Source: Candidatus Symbiothrix sp.
GTDB taxonomy: Bacteria; Bacteroidota; Bacteroidia; Bacteroidales; Azobacteroidaceae
Assembly: GCA_031270525.1 (NCBI GenBank)
Contig: JAISXN010000148.1
Location: 1-14,754, forward strand
DNA: 14,754 nucleotides
Reading direction: 5' to 3'
The notes under the pieces were generated by a model. The model saw only the letters and a list, made by a program, of their open reading frames with translations. It did no database searches and was not told the origin of the DNA. A program made the position numbers and the translations under genes. Of the stretch, positions 6,654 through 14,754 are shown piece after piece; the first letter of the stretch is position 1; every line of letters starts with the position of its first letter.

Positions 6654-8168
6654 TCAAATATCATCCCCGTACACGGAAATCTCGCCCAGGTTTATGCAAT
6701 TGCTATTTTGCCAGTTCGGATATTTTATCACTAAACGGAGATACCGGACTTTCTTGCCTGTGTCAATCAAGTTAAAGTCGAAACCATTCGCCCAAATGGC
6801 TTTGTCGGCATCATTACTTGTATTGTAATTGGAACCGGACGGTTTTTCTATTCCAAAATCACCCAGTTTAACCCAATCTTTCTGCCAGTTATAGATATCC
6901 GGTTCAGGTTCCGGCGCTACATAATTCAGGCTATTCGCTTGCGCCTGCGTAATTTTATCCACATACAGCGGGTCGGAGGATGAAAGGTAATTTCCGGGGT
7001 TTTTTTGTACGACATACGTTGTTCTGTAATATTTTTCAAATTCATCTTTAGACGGAAAGTCTTCCAATTCCTTCGGCACATCCGTAGCCCACAGTTCAAA
7101 AAATCGCGGACTGTGCCCGGTAAAAGCGCCATTGTCCGTTCTGGCCCAGAGATGAAATCTGCTAAGCGAAGCCAACACGCCGATGTCAAATGTAAAATGA
7201 TGCGGAAATTTGAACCGGGCATTGGCATTTCCCGATTGGTCTTCGGTATGCAAAATAGTCATGCCGTTGGTATTGTTTGCCGATCCGCCGTCCCAAATCT
7301 TAACCAGGCTGCGTTGCCCGACGCCAAAATCGGTGATTGGTTTCAGGTAATCCTGGTCGCCGCCACCCGGATGAGGCGTCGTATTGTCGCCCGGTTTGAA
7401 AGCAGCTACGAATCTTGATTTGGTTATTTCCCTTTCAAATTTCGGCATGGTGAATTTCCTTTTTATTGATTCAAAAGTTTCGAGGCCGTTTTCCGGTAGA
7501 TGAATACTGTAAATCTCAATTTCATTTCCGGTTTCCAAGCCATTCAGCAGGGTAACATCCTCATCGTTCGGGACTTCTATTTTGACCGTTTTCCCTTCGA
7601 TATCTACGTATTCTACCACCGAATGCAAAAGAGATGTTGCGGTTGCCGATACGGCTTCCCATGTAATTTGCATATCGCCGGTTACGAGTTTAGCCAGTTC
7701 CTTAACACCCCTGTTACGCAGGTTTTCCACGTAAACATCGCCCAGTACGGTACCGGAAATCTCCGTCGATTTGGAAATATTTCCGTTATCGTCTTGCATC
7801 TCAAATTCGAAAATATATTCGCCTTCAGCTATGTTATTCAACAAGGCCGTCAACCACATTTCGCTTTCGGATATCCTGACAACGGGAATGCTCACGCTGG
7901 TATCGCGCTGATTCCAGTAAATGATCGCTTTCGTAATGCGCGGGTCAGCATTGATTTTCCATTCGAATGCGATTTTGTATAATCCCGAATGTACTTTTAT
8001 CGAATCGGCGGCTCCAATATAAATTGTTTCGCCACGTTTAATATATTCTTCATGGATGCTGTTCATGTTTTCGCACGCAAATACGAAAACCATCAGGCAT
8101 ACCGGAATAACTGCCATCCATGTCCTGATTCTCGTTGTGAGAGAAAAAATATTATTTATCCGTTTCAT
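6654..8168 (-). CDS. DUF4998/DUF5000 surface lipoprotein (putative glycan-binding)
   Basis: 504 residues from the ATG at 8168. An in-frame TTG 12 bp upstream adds four residues and is less likely as a start. A lipoprotein signal peptide with lipobox VFAC puts the lipidated Cys at residue 32. After it, ENMNSIHEEYIKRGETIYIG and DSIKVHSG are classic for DUF4998 (about 33-245), a domain built of fibronectin-like strands. The C-terminal half (about 250-504) is DUF5000, related to the F5/8-type galactose-binding fold: KSRFVAAF, a KIWDGG motif, HHFTFDIG, FELWATD, then KKVRYLRL and a final ISVYGDD. The protein is expected on the outer membrane surface beside SusCD, where it would help capture glycan; it occupies the usual place of SusE/SusF-type proteins. 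It shares the C-terminal domain with its upstream neighbour, indicating an old duplication. It has no catalytic signature. Confidence 0.88.
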   Translation of the reverse strand: MKRINNIFSLTTRIRTWMAVIPVCLMVFVFACENMNSIHEEYIKRGETIYIGAADSIKVHSGLYKIAFEWKINADPRITKAIIYWNQRDTSVSIPVVRISESEMWLTALLNNIAEGEYIFEFEMQDDNGNISKSTEISGTVLGDVYVENLRNRGVKELAKLVTGDMQITWEAVSATATSLLHSVVEYVDIEGKTVKIEVPNDEDVTLLNGLETGNEIEIYSIHLPENGLETFESIKRKFTMPKFEREITKSRFVAAFKPGDNTTPHPGGGDQDYLKPITDFGVGQRSLVKIWDGGSANNTNGMTILHTEDQSGNANARFKFPHHFTFDIGVLASLSRFHLWARTDNGAFTGHSPRFFELWATDVPKELEDFPSKDEFEKYYRTTYVVQKNPGNYLSSSDPLYVDKITQAQANSLNYVAPEPEPDIYNWQKDWVKLGDFGIEKPSGSNYNTSNDADKAIWANGFDFNLIDTGKKVRYLRLVIKYPNWQNSNCINLGEISVYGDDI

Positions 8169-8204
8169 TTGTTTATCCAATTAATAAAATTATAATAATA
8201 GAGT

Positions 8205-9449
8205 CTATCTGTCATCTCCGTACACCGATAATTCCGCCATGTGCATGGCCGGGGTATGCGCCCATGTATCGTGAACTTCAAACCGGATATAACGCATTTT
8301 AGCGACATCCTGTCTGAACTCAAAATCAAATCCCGCACGGTGAGCGGCCAAATCTTCAGGGGTATTTGTTCCGGGAGGCAAGCCGGAAGGTTTAACCACT
8401 TCGCATTGGCTCAAAAGCGTCCAGTCTTTTTTCCATTCATTGCTGTCGTAGTACGCCGCATCGTCCCGCGGGTGAGCCAATTCGTCCGTTCCCCATATAT
8501 CAAACAATCTCAGATTGTGTTGGGCATACGGATAGATTTCCCCGCGCTGGAAAATCACTATATGTGTTAATTGGGCTCTGATACCCAGGTCGATAGTGAA
8601 ATGTTGCGGAATTGTGTAACCGGCGGCGGCATCGGTATGCCATCCATGATACTTGTCGGGGTCGTCCAGAACGCCATCCCATATTTTTTCCAACGGACGG
8701 TTATCATTCACCGAAACATTATCCCCTGCAAGCGCTGGGCTAACGAATCGCGACTTGTCAAGCATTACTTCATAATACGGCTCTAATTCCATTTTAAAAG
8801 TGTCCGAAATATTTTCATATTTATCCGTAATACTAAGGGCAAAAGTGCGTTTTTGGGTATCAAATCCTCTCAGTCTTTTCGAGTCTGAAACCAAAGACGA
8901 AAATATCATATCTTTAAGTTCCAACTCGCCTCTGTCATTGGCTGCGAGAATAGAAATACCCACCATGGCTTTTGCCGGATTATCCCAAGTGATCACAACC
9001 CCTCCGAAAGTCGGCTCTACACGAAACGAGTTGAAAATCGCCTTCATGGGCGAATCCAAAGGAAGAAATTTTTGAACGTGTGGTTGTGAAACGTTTTCGC
9101 TGTGATCGACAACATACAGTTTGAGTTCTATTTCCTCCGGATCGCCGATTCCATCTACTTCCATATAATTTTTGTAGATTGAAGAGCGCACCGTCCGAAG
9201 TTTACCGTTATATGTAAACTCGCATTTCACATAAGAAATATCGTCTTCATTGGGTAAAGAATAGGTAATATGAGCGCCTCCGTTGGTCGGAGTGATGACG
9301 ACGTTTTTTAATGGAGCGGGAGGAACGTTGTCCGTAGGAGTTTGTCCTACAGGAAGTTCAGAGCACGATAGCACCACGAAGGACAGCAGAAACAATAGAA
9401 CTGTTCCCTTCGGAAAAGTGCGGTTAAGACTAAAAACTATTTTTTCCAT
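8205..9449 (-). CDS. DUF4959/DUF5126/DUF5000 surface lipoprotein (putative glycan-binding)
   Basis: 414 residues from the ATG at 9447-9449. An in-frame ATG at 9494 overlaps the susD stop by 7 bp (ATGGTAA) and would add 15 residues; I prefer the later start because it gives a normal lipoprotein signal (MEKIVFSLN, hydrophobic core, lipobox VLSC, Cys29). The first third (about 30-135, VPPAPLKNVVITPTNGGAHI, then SYVKCEFTYNG) fits DUF4959. The middle (about 136-235, FRVEPTFGGVVITWDNP) fits DUF5126. The C-terminal domain (about 240-414) is DUF5000, F5/8-like: KSRFVSPA, EKIWDGV, QHFTIDLG, LRLFDIWGTDE, then MRYIRFEV and LSVYGDD. These proteins are known mainly from PULs, directly after susD, and presumably bind glycan on the cell surface. 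The ATG/stop overlap would allow translational coupling to susD. The ligand is unknown. Confidence 0.9.
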   Translation of the reverse strand: MEKIVFSLNRTFPKGTVLLFLLSFVVLSCSELPVGQTPTDNVPPAPLKNVVITPTNGGAHITYSLPNEDDISYVKCEFTYNGKLRTVRSSIYKNYMEVDGIGDPEEIELKLYVVDHSENVSQPHVQKFLPLDSPMKAIFNSFRVEPTFGGVVITWDNPAKAMVGISILAANDRGELELKDMIFSSLVSDSKRLRGFDTQKRTFALSITDKYENISDTFKMELEPYYEVMLDKSRFVSPALAGDNVSVNDNRPLEKIWDGVLDDPDKYHGWHTDAAAGYTIPQHFTIDLGIRAQLTHIVIFQRGEIYPYAQHNLRLFDIWGTDELAHPRDDAAYYDSNEWKKDWTLLSQCEVVKPSGLPPGTNTPEDLAAHRAGFDFEFRQDVAKMRYIRFEVHDTWAHTPAMHMAELSVYGDDR

Positions 9450-9487
9450 TATTATAGATTTTAAAATAATTACTGTTGTGTTCTTTT

Positions 9488-11443
9488 TTACCATCCCGGA
9501 TTTTGTACTAAATTGCTGTTTACAACAAGCGTGTTGCTGCGCAAAGGCCAGAGATAGTCTTTGTAAGTAAACTTTCGATTACTAAAATAAACCCTTGTCA
9601 GATAATAATCTTCGAGTTTTTGTCCTTGAAAATCCCAACCGCGTACCGGTTCGTTGAGGTATTTTTCGGCGTCGCGCCATCTACGCAGGTCGAAAGGCCG
9701 TTGTCCTTCAAAGGAGAGTTCAATAAGGCGTTCGCGTTTGATAATTTCACGCATGCCTTCTTTGTTCATGGGTTTTAAGGGGTCTTTTGCATATTTCCAC
9801 GATTCAACGACACCGTCCAGTCCCGCACGGGATCTGATACTATCTACCCAAGCGTATACTTCATTATCGGGAGCGTTTTTTGATTCGTTCAGCGCTTCGG
9901 CATACAGCAGATATAAATCTGCCAGACGTATGATCGGCATAGAAAAACGATAAGGAGCCGGAGCTTGGGTATTTGTCGGTATCCTGAAACTTACCAGCTT
10001 TTTAATGAAATATCCCGTCGAAGGATGACAATCCTGAAATACCAGGCCGTGTACGTCTCCCGACCTGTTTTTGACAACTAACTGAGGGCCGTCGTCCTTA
10101 TTTGTCAACAATTCATAAATGCCTCTGTCGAAACAAAGATGTGCATAAAACCGGGGTTCTCTGTAATAATTTAACCGGGCTGTTGTTTCTCCTGCTCCAA
10201 TGTAATAGTAATGCCACGCATAGGAATCCGGCTCGGTTCCCGGCTCAGCGTCGGGATCGGGTTCGGTAATCGTATTGGTGAGGGTTTCATAACGGTGTTC
10301 ATAATCCCAATAAGGATCTTCGTCGATGGGAATACCGTTTTTGCTATAATAGGTTTCTGCCATTTTCAGTGTAGCGCTTAACTCTGCCGTACCGGCGTAT
10401 GAGGTGTAGATTTTCGGCGTACACCAATTTTGAAATTGATTATTATCATTTGTACATGCCCATACAATTTCCCTGTTGGTCGTAAACCTTTCGGTAACAC
10501 ATCCTCTAAGCGTATATTTCAAAGCGGTTGTATCGGACATGATATCGAATCCAATCGGATACCGGAACAAATTGTGTCCTGCGATATGAGCCGCATCAAT
10601 AGCGGCTTTCACGGCTACCGCCGCTTTCTCCCAACGCGCTTGAATAGCAGCAGGATCATTATTGTTGGAAATTAGCTGCACTCCTCTTTTATCTTTGAAA
10701 TTCTGATAATAAACGTAAGAGCCGTTAAACAAAGGACTGGCCGACCACACCAGGGTTCTGGCCTTAATAGCCAATGCGATGGCTTGGGTAATACGGCCTG
10801 TTTCCGTAGTTATTTCCGTAATCGAAGCAGGGAGATCCGGCGTTGCTTCGTCAATCAGATTTATGATATATTCAATTACATCATCCACCGGTTCACGATA
10901 TACGCGTACTTCTTCTGGCGAAGCGCTCACATCAATGTTTTTGTCCATGATGGGAATCGGCCCGTATAAAGTCATCAGGAAAAAATGAAAATAAGCTTTC
11001 AAAATTTTCACTTCTGCTTTCCATCGCACTCTTTCGTTCGCCGTCAAATCGGGAACATTATCAATGTTTTCCAAAAAGATATTGCAATCGCGGATACCTA
11101 TCCACATTCTTTTCCCGCCACCGGCTCCATCCCAGTAATTCAGGTAAGGATCGGTAATATTCTGCTGGCCTTGAGCGAGACGCGCACCGCTGTTCCCCTT
11201 CATATTATTATCAACGTCCCACCATATTTCGTCGCCGCCGGCAATTAATCCCGGATAGTCGAACGCAGAAGCCATATTCGGCAAATAGTTGTAGCAACCG
11301 TAAAAAAACTTTTCCGAGTTTATCCGGTTCGAAAATGCCGTTTCCAAAGTAGCGGTACCGTCCGGAACAACAGCCAGATAATCGGAGCACCGGGTAAAAA
11401 GAAAAATTCCGGAAATCAGAAATATATATTTTAAGTATTTCAT
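9488..11443 (-). CDS. susD-like: SusD/RagB-like outer membrane nutrient-binding lipoprotein
   Basis: 651 residues, somewhat above the usual 500-600 for SusD proteins. A lipoprotein signal ends at FLFTRC, giving lipidated Cys19 followed by SDYLAVVPDG, the usual SusD beginning. TPR-like helices follow (WKAEVKILKAYFHFFLMTLY at 141-160, with the GPIPI turn). The C-terminal SusD/RagB region contains RLADLYLLYAEALNE (506-520), RERLIELSFEGQRPFDLRRW (570-589) and a late NPGW end. An acidic, proline-rich stretch (about 391-407) is a likely loop insertion. SusD proteins form the surface lid over the SusC channel and bind the glycan. The gene starts 15 bp after the susC stop. One oddity is Arg at the -1 position of the lipobox, where Gly, Ala or Ser is normal. 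Confidence 0.97.
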   Translation of the reverse strand: MKYLKYIFLISGIFLFTRCSDYLAVVPDGTATLETAFSNRINSEKFFYGCYNYLPNMASAFDYPGLIAGGDEIWWDVDNNMKGNSGARLAQGQQNITDPYLNYWDGAGGGKRMWIGIRDCNIFLENIDNVPDLTANERVRWKAEVKILKAYFHFFLMTLYGPIPIMDKNIDVSASPEEVRVYREPVDDVIEYIINLIDEATPDLPASITEITTETGRITQAIALAIKARTLVWSASPLFNGSYVYYQNFKDKRGVQLISNNNDPAAIQARWEKAAVAVKAAIDAAHIAGHNLFRYPIGFDIMSDTTALKYTLRGCVTERFTTNREIVWACTNDNNQFQNWCTPKIYTSYAGTAELSATLKMAETYYSKNGIPIDEDPYWDYEHRYETLTNTITEPDPDAEPGTEPDSYAWHYYYIGAGETTARLNYYREPRFYAHLCFDRGIYELLTNKDDGPQLVVKNRSGDVHGLVFQDCHPSTGYFIKKLVSFRIPTNTQAPAPYRFSMPIIRLADLYLLYAEALNESKNAPDNEVYAWVDSIRSRAGLDGVVESWKYAKDPLKPMNKEGMREIIKRERLIELSFEGQRPFDLRRWRDAEKYLNEPVRGWDFQGQKLEDYYLTRVYFSNRKFTYKDYLWPLRSNTLVVNSNLVQNPGW

Positions 11444-11458
11444 ATTAATATTTTTTAT

Positions 11459-14400
11459 TTAAAATTCAACATTAATGCCAAAATTTAATACCCTTTGAAG
11501 GGGGTATGCCAAACCATTATCGCCCATTTCGGGGTCCCACATCTTAAATGCGGAAAGGACGGCGAGATTATTGCCCGAAACATATAAACGTACATTTGAA
11601 AACCGGATCCGATGTAATAATTTCTGTGGTAAAGTGTATCCGATTTCAGCCGTTTTCAGTCTGATAAAAGAGCCGTCGCGCATAAACCATGTGCTGGTAA
11701 CTTGGTTGTTCCCTATGGGCGTTTCGGATAATCTTGGCCACAATGCATACACGTCACGGTTGTCTTCCGTCCAGTGACTGTCGGCATAATACTTTAACAT
11801 GGCTCTATTGGTATCAAAATTCGCTAAAGCTTCGCGATTATCTTTTACAAAAGGAGCGGTATTGGCCGGATTGATCCAGAAAGATGAGCGGGCAGAACCC
11901 TGCAGAAAGAGTGAAATATCAAAGTTTTTGTACCCGGCCGACAAGCCGAATCCGTAAATAATTTCCGGAGTAGTCGGAAATCCGATAGGAACCTGGTCAT
12001 TCTGGTCTATCTGCATATCGCCGTTGATATCTTTATATTTAATGTCTCCCGCCCCGTATTCGCCAAAAGTTTGGGTGGGCGAATTAGCCACTTCTTCGTC
12101 ATCAATAAACAGACGCTCGGCAATGTATCCGTAAGTCTGCGACAATTTCCGGCCTACATGCGACCGCCATGGTGCGCCGGCGGCGAGATAATCGGGTTCT
12201 TCATACACTTTATATTTGCTGGAGGCATACGTAAAGTTTCCACGGACAAGCGTCCATAAATCTTTTGTGAACGATTTGTTATAGTCGACCGATATTTCAA
12301 AGCCACTGCCGGTAGCTTCGCCGATGTTGGCACGCGGCGTTACCTGCAACCCCATGGTCGTAGGGATCGAAGAACGTTCCTGCAAAATATTGGATCTTTC
12401 TTCCATGAAATAATCTGCCTGTACTTCCAGCGTGTTCCAAAGGTTGAGTTCCAGACCAAAATTGCTTTTACGGCTGATTTCCCATGTAATATCCGGGTCG
12501 GCATAGCGTTGAATGGATATACCGTTCCGGTGGAAACCATACTCGTCGCCTACGCTGTATCCCCGTCCTCCGTCGTTCATGTTCAATTGAGACATATAAT
12601 AAAAGCGGTCTTCGTCTCTTCCGATGGCGTCATTTCCTACCAAACCATAGGTGGCCTTTAGTTTCAGCTTGGAAATCGTTTTGAGATAGGGTTCCATGAA
12701 TTTCTCATTCGTAATAATATATCCGACTCCAGCAGAAGGAAAGAATCCCCAGCGTTGAGTGGAATGGAAGCGTTCCGATCCGTTGTACCCGAAGTTGAGT
12801 TCCATGAAATAACGGCTGTCGAAACCGTAAGTAAATCGGCCTGCCAATCCGAGATTGCGGTGAGGAAGCGACAGTTGGAAGTCATTGGTGGTGCCATTGT
12901 GCATTTCACGGACAGTGGTTACCAACAAACCGGAAACCGAATGTTTTTCCTTGAATGTGTTGGTATAGGAAAGCGCCCCTTCGAAATACAGGGTACTTTC
13001 CAATTCCCGGTTAGAAGGAATAAAGTCCAGGTAATCGGTACCGGAGTCGGGATTAATGGCCGTCAATACATAATCGTCGGGATCGACCGTCTCCGCCACT
13101 GTATAGAAGAAAGGAACATATTGCCGGCGGATAGGTAATTTCGAATAACGATCCACATTAAACAACCCTCTCAACGATAATCCTTCCAATAAAAACTTCA
13201 GATCTTGTTTTGCTTCGAACTGCGCATACATGTTCGAACGGTCTTCTGTCCGGTATCCTTTCAGCATTTCGGCGTAAGGGTTCAGGTAGTTTCCCGATGC
13301 GTAATTTCCGAACAGGATGTGTTTGGCATAGATATTCGCGGCATCCGGGTTGTAATAAGGACGGAAATAAACCGGATTAGCGTTGATGGCCTTGTTGTAC
13401 AGGTCGGTTCCTCCATCCAAAGGCCCTACATAGTCGTCGAATACACCATTTAGACGAACAATCACTTCAGTCGTTTTAGTCAGATTGACATTGACATTCG
13501 AACGCAAGGAGTATTTCCGGATGTCAATGTTTGTATTAAAACTCTGACGCGGGTCGTTTTTAATAATCCCCTGGTCTTTGGCGTAAGAAGCTGCTATGTA
13601 ATAACGGGCTACCGTTCCGCCACCGCTGACGTTCAAATTGTAGCGCTGATTGAAGGTTTGTTTGTCAAAAAGCAACTCCTGCCAGTCATTCGCCGGATAT
13701 CGGATGGGATCGATGCCTCGCTCGGTATATTCAATCTTCTTTTGTGAATAAGGCAACGTCCGGCCCGGCGTACGAGTGATGACCGCTTCGTTATGGTATC
13801 TCATATAACTGACGGGGTCGGCCAGTTCGATATTTTCCGTAGGTTGGGAAAAAGAACCTTCGGCGCGGAACTGTATTTTCATCGTTCCTTCGCGTCCTTC
13901 TTTGGTTGTAACCAGAATAACGCCGTTAGCGCCACGCGCTCCGTACAGAGCAGTCGCATTGGCGTCTTTCATAATTGAAAATGCGGAAATATCGTCGTTG
14001 GTCAAACGTGCCAGATCTTCCGTACTCATTTCAACGCCATCAATTAAAATCAAAGGGTCTTTTTTCCCTGTTCCAAAATTGGTTACACCACGGATAAAAA
14101 ACTGGGCGTTATCCTGGCCTGGTTCTCCCGTCCGCTGATACGATATTAATCCGGCAATACGTCCGGCAAAAGAGGTGGTGAGATTACTCGACGGCACCCG
14201 TAATTCAGAAGGTTTGACCGTCGTAATGGATGCGATCACGCTTTCCTTTTTCTGTTTTCCGAAAGCGACAATGGTTACTTCATCTAATTCGTTAGTGTTT
14301 ACTTTCATCGCCACGTCAATCTTCCTTCTGCTCCCGACGGTTTCTTTATGTTCCTGATACCCGAGAAAAGTAAATATCAGCACATCTGCCGATTTCACAT

Positions 14401-14638
14401 TGGGAAAGGAATAAGAACCGTCCACATCGGTAGCTACGCCTCGCGTAGACCCCTGCAACGTAATGATTACTCCTGCCATGCCTTCTCCACTTTCATCTGC
14501 AACCCTTCCGGAAACCGTCAAATTTTCCTGAGCCATCAGGCTAAATTGAACAGAACAGACAATACAGCTTGTTAACAACCATTTCATTAGCAAGTTCGAC
14601 TTGACAGGTAATCGTTTTTTTGACTTTTTGTTTTTCAT
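11459..14638 (-). CDS. susC-like: SusC/RagA-family TonB-linked outer membrane transporter
   Basis: 1059 residues, full length. The N-terminus is basic with a long n-region (KNKKSKKRLPVKSN), then a hydrophobic core and a cleavage site near LMAQE (residue 37). Residues 40-113 are a CarboxypepD_reg-like domain (VSGRVADESGEGMAGVIITL, DVDGSYSF). LDEVTIVAFGKQKKESVIAS (118-137) is the TonB box and the SusC family signature. The plug domain spans about 137-250, with RIAGLISYQRTGEPGQDNAQ, FFIRGVTNFG, PLILIDGVEM and DANATALYGARGANGVILVT. The rest is a beta-barrel ending in LNFGINVEF with a terminal aromatic residue. No STN domain precedes the first domain, so direct anti-sigma signalling through this protein is not indicated. 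It imports oligosaccharides captured by SusD using TonB energy, and it is the first gene of the operon, with a promoter box 40 bp upstream. Confidence 0.97.
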   Translation of the reverse strand: MKNKKSKKRLPVKSNLLMKWLLTSCIVCSVQFSLMAQENLTVSGRVADESGEGMAGVIITLQGSTRGVATDVDGSYSFPNVKSADVLIFTFLGYQEHKETVGSRRKIDVAMKVNTNELDEVTIVAFGKQKKESVIASITTVKPSELRVPSSNLTTSFAGRIAGLISYQRTGEPGQDNAQFFIRGVTNFGTGKKDPLILIDGVEMSTEDLARLTNDDISAFSIMKDANATALYGARGANGVILVTTKEGREGTMKIQFRAEGSFSQPTENIELADPVSYMRYHNEAVITRTPGRTLPYSQKKIEYTERGIDPIRYPANDWQELLFDKQTFNQRYNLNVSGGGTVARYYIAASYAKDQGIIKNDPRQSFNTNIDIRKYSLRSNVNVNLTKTTEVIVRLNGVFDDYVGPLDGGTDLYNKAINANPVYFRPYYNPDAANIYAKHILFGNYASGNYLNPYAEMLKGYRTEDRSNMYAQFEAKQDLKFLLEGLSLRGLFNVDRYSKLPIRRQYVPFFYTVAETVDPDDYVLTAINPDSGTDYLDFIPSNRELESTLYFEGALSYTNTFKEKHSVSGLLVTTVREMHNGTTNDFQLSLPHRNLGLAGRFTYGFDSRYFMELNFGYNGSERFHSTQRWGFFPSAGVGYIITNEKFMEPYLKTISKLKLKATYGLVGNDAIGRDEDRFYYMSQLNMNDGGRGYSVGDEYGFHRNGISIQRYADPDITWEISRKSNFGLELNLWNTLEVQADYFMEERSNILQERSSIPTTMGLQVTPRANIGEATGSGFEISVDYNKSFTKDLWTLVRGNFTYASSKYKVYEEPDYLAAGAPWRSHVGRKLSQTYGYIAERLFIDDEEVANSPTQTFGEYGAGDIKYKDINGDMQIDQNDQVPIGFPTTPEIIYGFGLSAGYKNFDISLFLQGSARSSFWINPANTAPFVKDNREALANFDTNRAMLKYYADSHWTEDNRDVYALWPRLSETPIGNNQVTSTWFMRDGSFIRLKTAEIGYTLPQKLLHRIRFSNVRLYVSGNNLAVLSAFKMWDPEMGDNGLAYPLQRVLNFGINVEF

Positions 14639-14677
14639 ACTATATACTATTAAATTTACTAAGTAAAAAAATTATTG

Positions 14678-14685
14678 CAAAATTA
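14678..14685 (-). promoter_or_regulatory. Bacteroidota -7 promoter box for the PUL operon
   Basis: On the minus strand this reads TAATTTTG, a perfect match to the TAnnTTTG -7 consensus, ending 39 bp before the susC ATG. Transcription would begin about 30-35 bases before the start codon, giving a short AT-rich leader. The matching -33 TTG box is missing: the 19-21 bp upstream position holds an AT-rich stretch and the TCCATT palindrome instead. A -7 without -33 suggests dependence on an activator, which is usual for inducible PULs. Confidence 0.6.
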
Positions 14686-14691
14686 ACATTA

Positions 14692-14704
14692 TCCATTTAA
14701 TGGA
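14692..14704. promoter_or_regulatory. Short palindrome upstream of the susC promoter (candidate operator)
   Basis: TCCATT (14692-14697) and AATGGA (14699-14704) are exact reverse complements around one T. The site lies 6 bp upstream of the -7 box, spanning where the -33 contact would normally fall. Its position is right for a dimeric regulator, but a 6-bp arm is short and could arise by chance in this AT-rich DNA. Confidence 0.3.
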
Positions 14705-14707
14705 ATT

Positions 14708-14748
14708 ATTAATAACACAATTAATATTTAGATTAATAAGGATTAATT
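14708..14748. repeat. Regularly spaced ATTAATA repeats upstream of susC
   Basis: ATTAATA occurs at 14708-14714, 14720-14726 and 14732-14738, exactly 12 bp apart, and a fourth copy, ATTAATT, begins at 14742, 10 bp on. The last two copies are contained in the 17-bp element that recurs before the GH3 gene. Each core ATTAAT is itself a palindrome. The array lies 23-63 bp upstream of the -7 box, a typical location for activator binding. The window ends at 14754, so the array may continue. Confidence 0.4.
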
Positions 14749-14750
14749 TT
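14734..14750 (-). repeat. 17-bp element shared with the GH3 upstream region
   Basis: Identical, in the same orientation relative to the downstream gene, to 6575-6591. Read on the minus strand it is AAAATTAATCCTTATTA. Here it is followed by AT, making ATTAAT-CCTT-ATTAAT, a pair of palindromic half-sites four bases apart; the GH3 copy keeps the first half-site and most of the second. Confidence 0.5.
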
Positions 14751-14754
14751 TATA

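Noticed and set aside
6340..6657. 105-residue minus-strand open frame overlapping the GH3 start
   Set aside because: It is out of frame with GH3, covers the hairpin and the 17-bp element, and encodes no recognisable sequence, while the GH3 frame has strong motifs from its first residues onward.
7500..7982. 160-residue open frame on the plus strand
   Set aside because: Antisense within the DUF4998 gene, no supporting signal.
8169..8204. Possible separate promoter before the DUF4998 gene
   Set aside because: Only about 36 bp of AT-rich sequence with no TAnnTTTG box; simple operon spacing explains it.

Overview
The window looks like part of a Bacteroidota chromosome, most likely order Bacteroidales. 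The signs are a SusC/SusD pair, lipoproteins built from Bacteroidota-specific DUF4959/DUF5126/DUF4998/DUF5000 domains, a type IX secretion (T9SS) sorting tail, AT-rich gene starts without clear Shine-Dalgarno sequences, and a perfect Bacteroidota-type -7 promoter box (TAnnTTTG). The T9SS tail points to a lineage that keeps that system, such as Dysgonomonadaceae, Paludibacteraceae or Tannerellaceae-like groups. The sequence alone cannot place it further.

All seven genes I accept lie on the minus strand, so transcription runs from the right end to the left. Six form one polysaccharide utilization locus (PUL). In order of transcription they are: a SusC-like TonB-dependent transporter (14638-11459), a SusD-like lipoprotein (11443-9488), a DUF4959/DUF5126/DUF5000 lipoprotein (9449-8205), a DUF4998/DUF5000 lipoprotein (8168-6654), a GH3 glycosidase with an inserted PA14 domain (6530-3972), and a 1096-residue tandem beta-helix protein with an F5/8-type C domain and a T9SS tail (3962-672). 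After a 228-bp gap comes the first 147 codons of a second, unrelated TonB-dependent receptor (443 to the left edge). No rRNA, tRNA, CRISPR array or insertion sequence was seen, and no regulatory gene is included.

The inferred working model is as follows. The T9SS-exported beta-helix protein binds or cuts a glycan outside the cell. The two surface lipoproteins and SusD capture the products, SusC imports them, and the GH3 enzyme releases monosaccharides. The combination of GH3 with a GH55-like double beta-helix would fit a beta-glucan, but the substrate is not established.

The most interesting non-coding signal is an exact 17-bp match between the susC upstream region (14734-14750) and the gap before the GH3 gene (6575-6591), in the same orientation relative to the downstream gene. 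The GH3 copy lies just past an 11-bp GC-rich hairpin that follows the last lipoprotein gene. This suggests that the binding/import half and the enzyme half of the PUL may be two transcription units under a common control.
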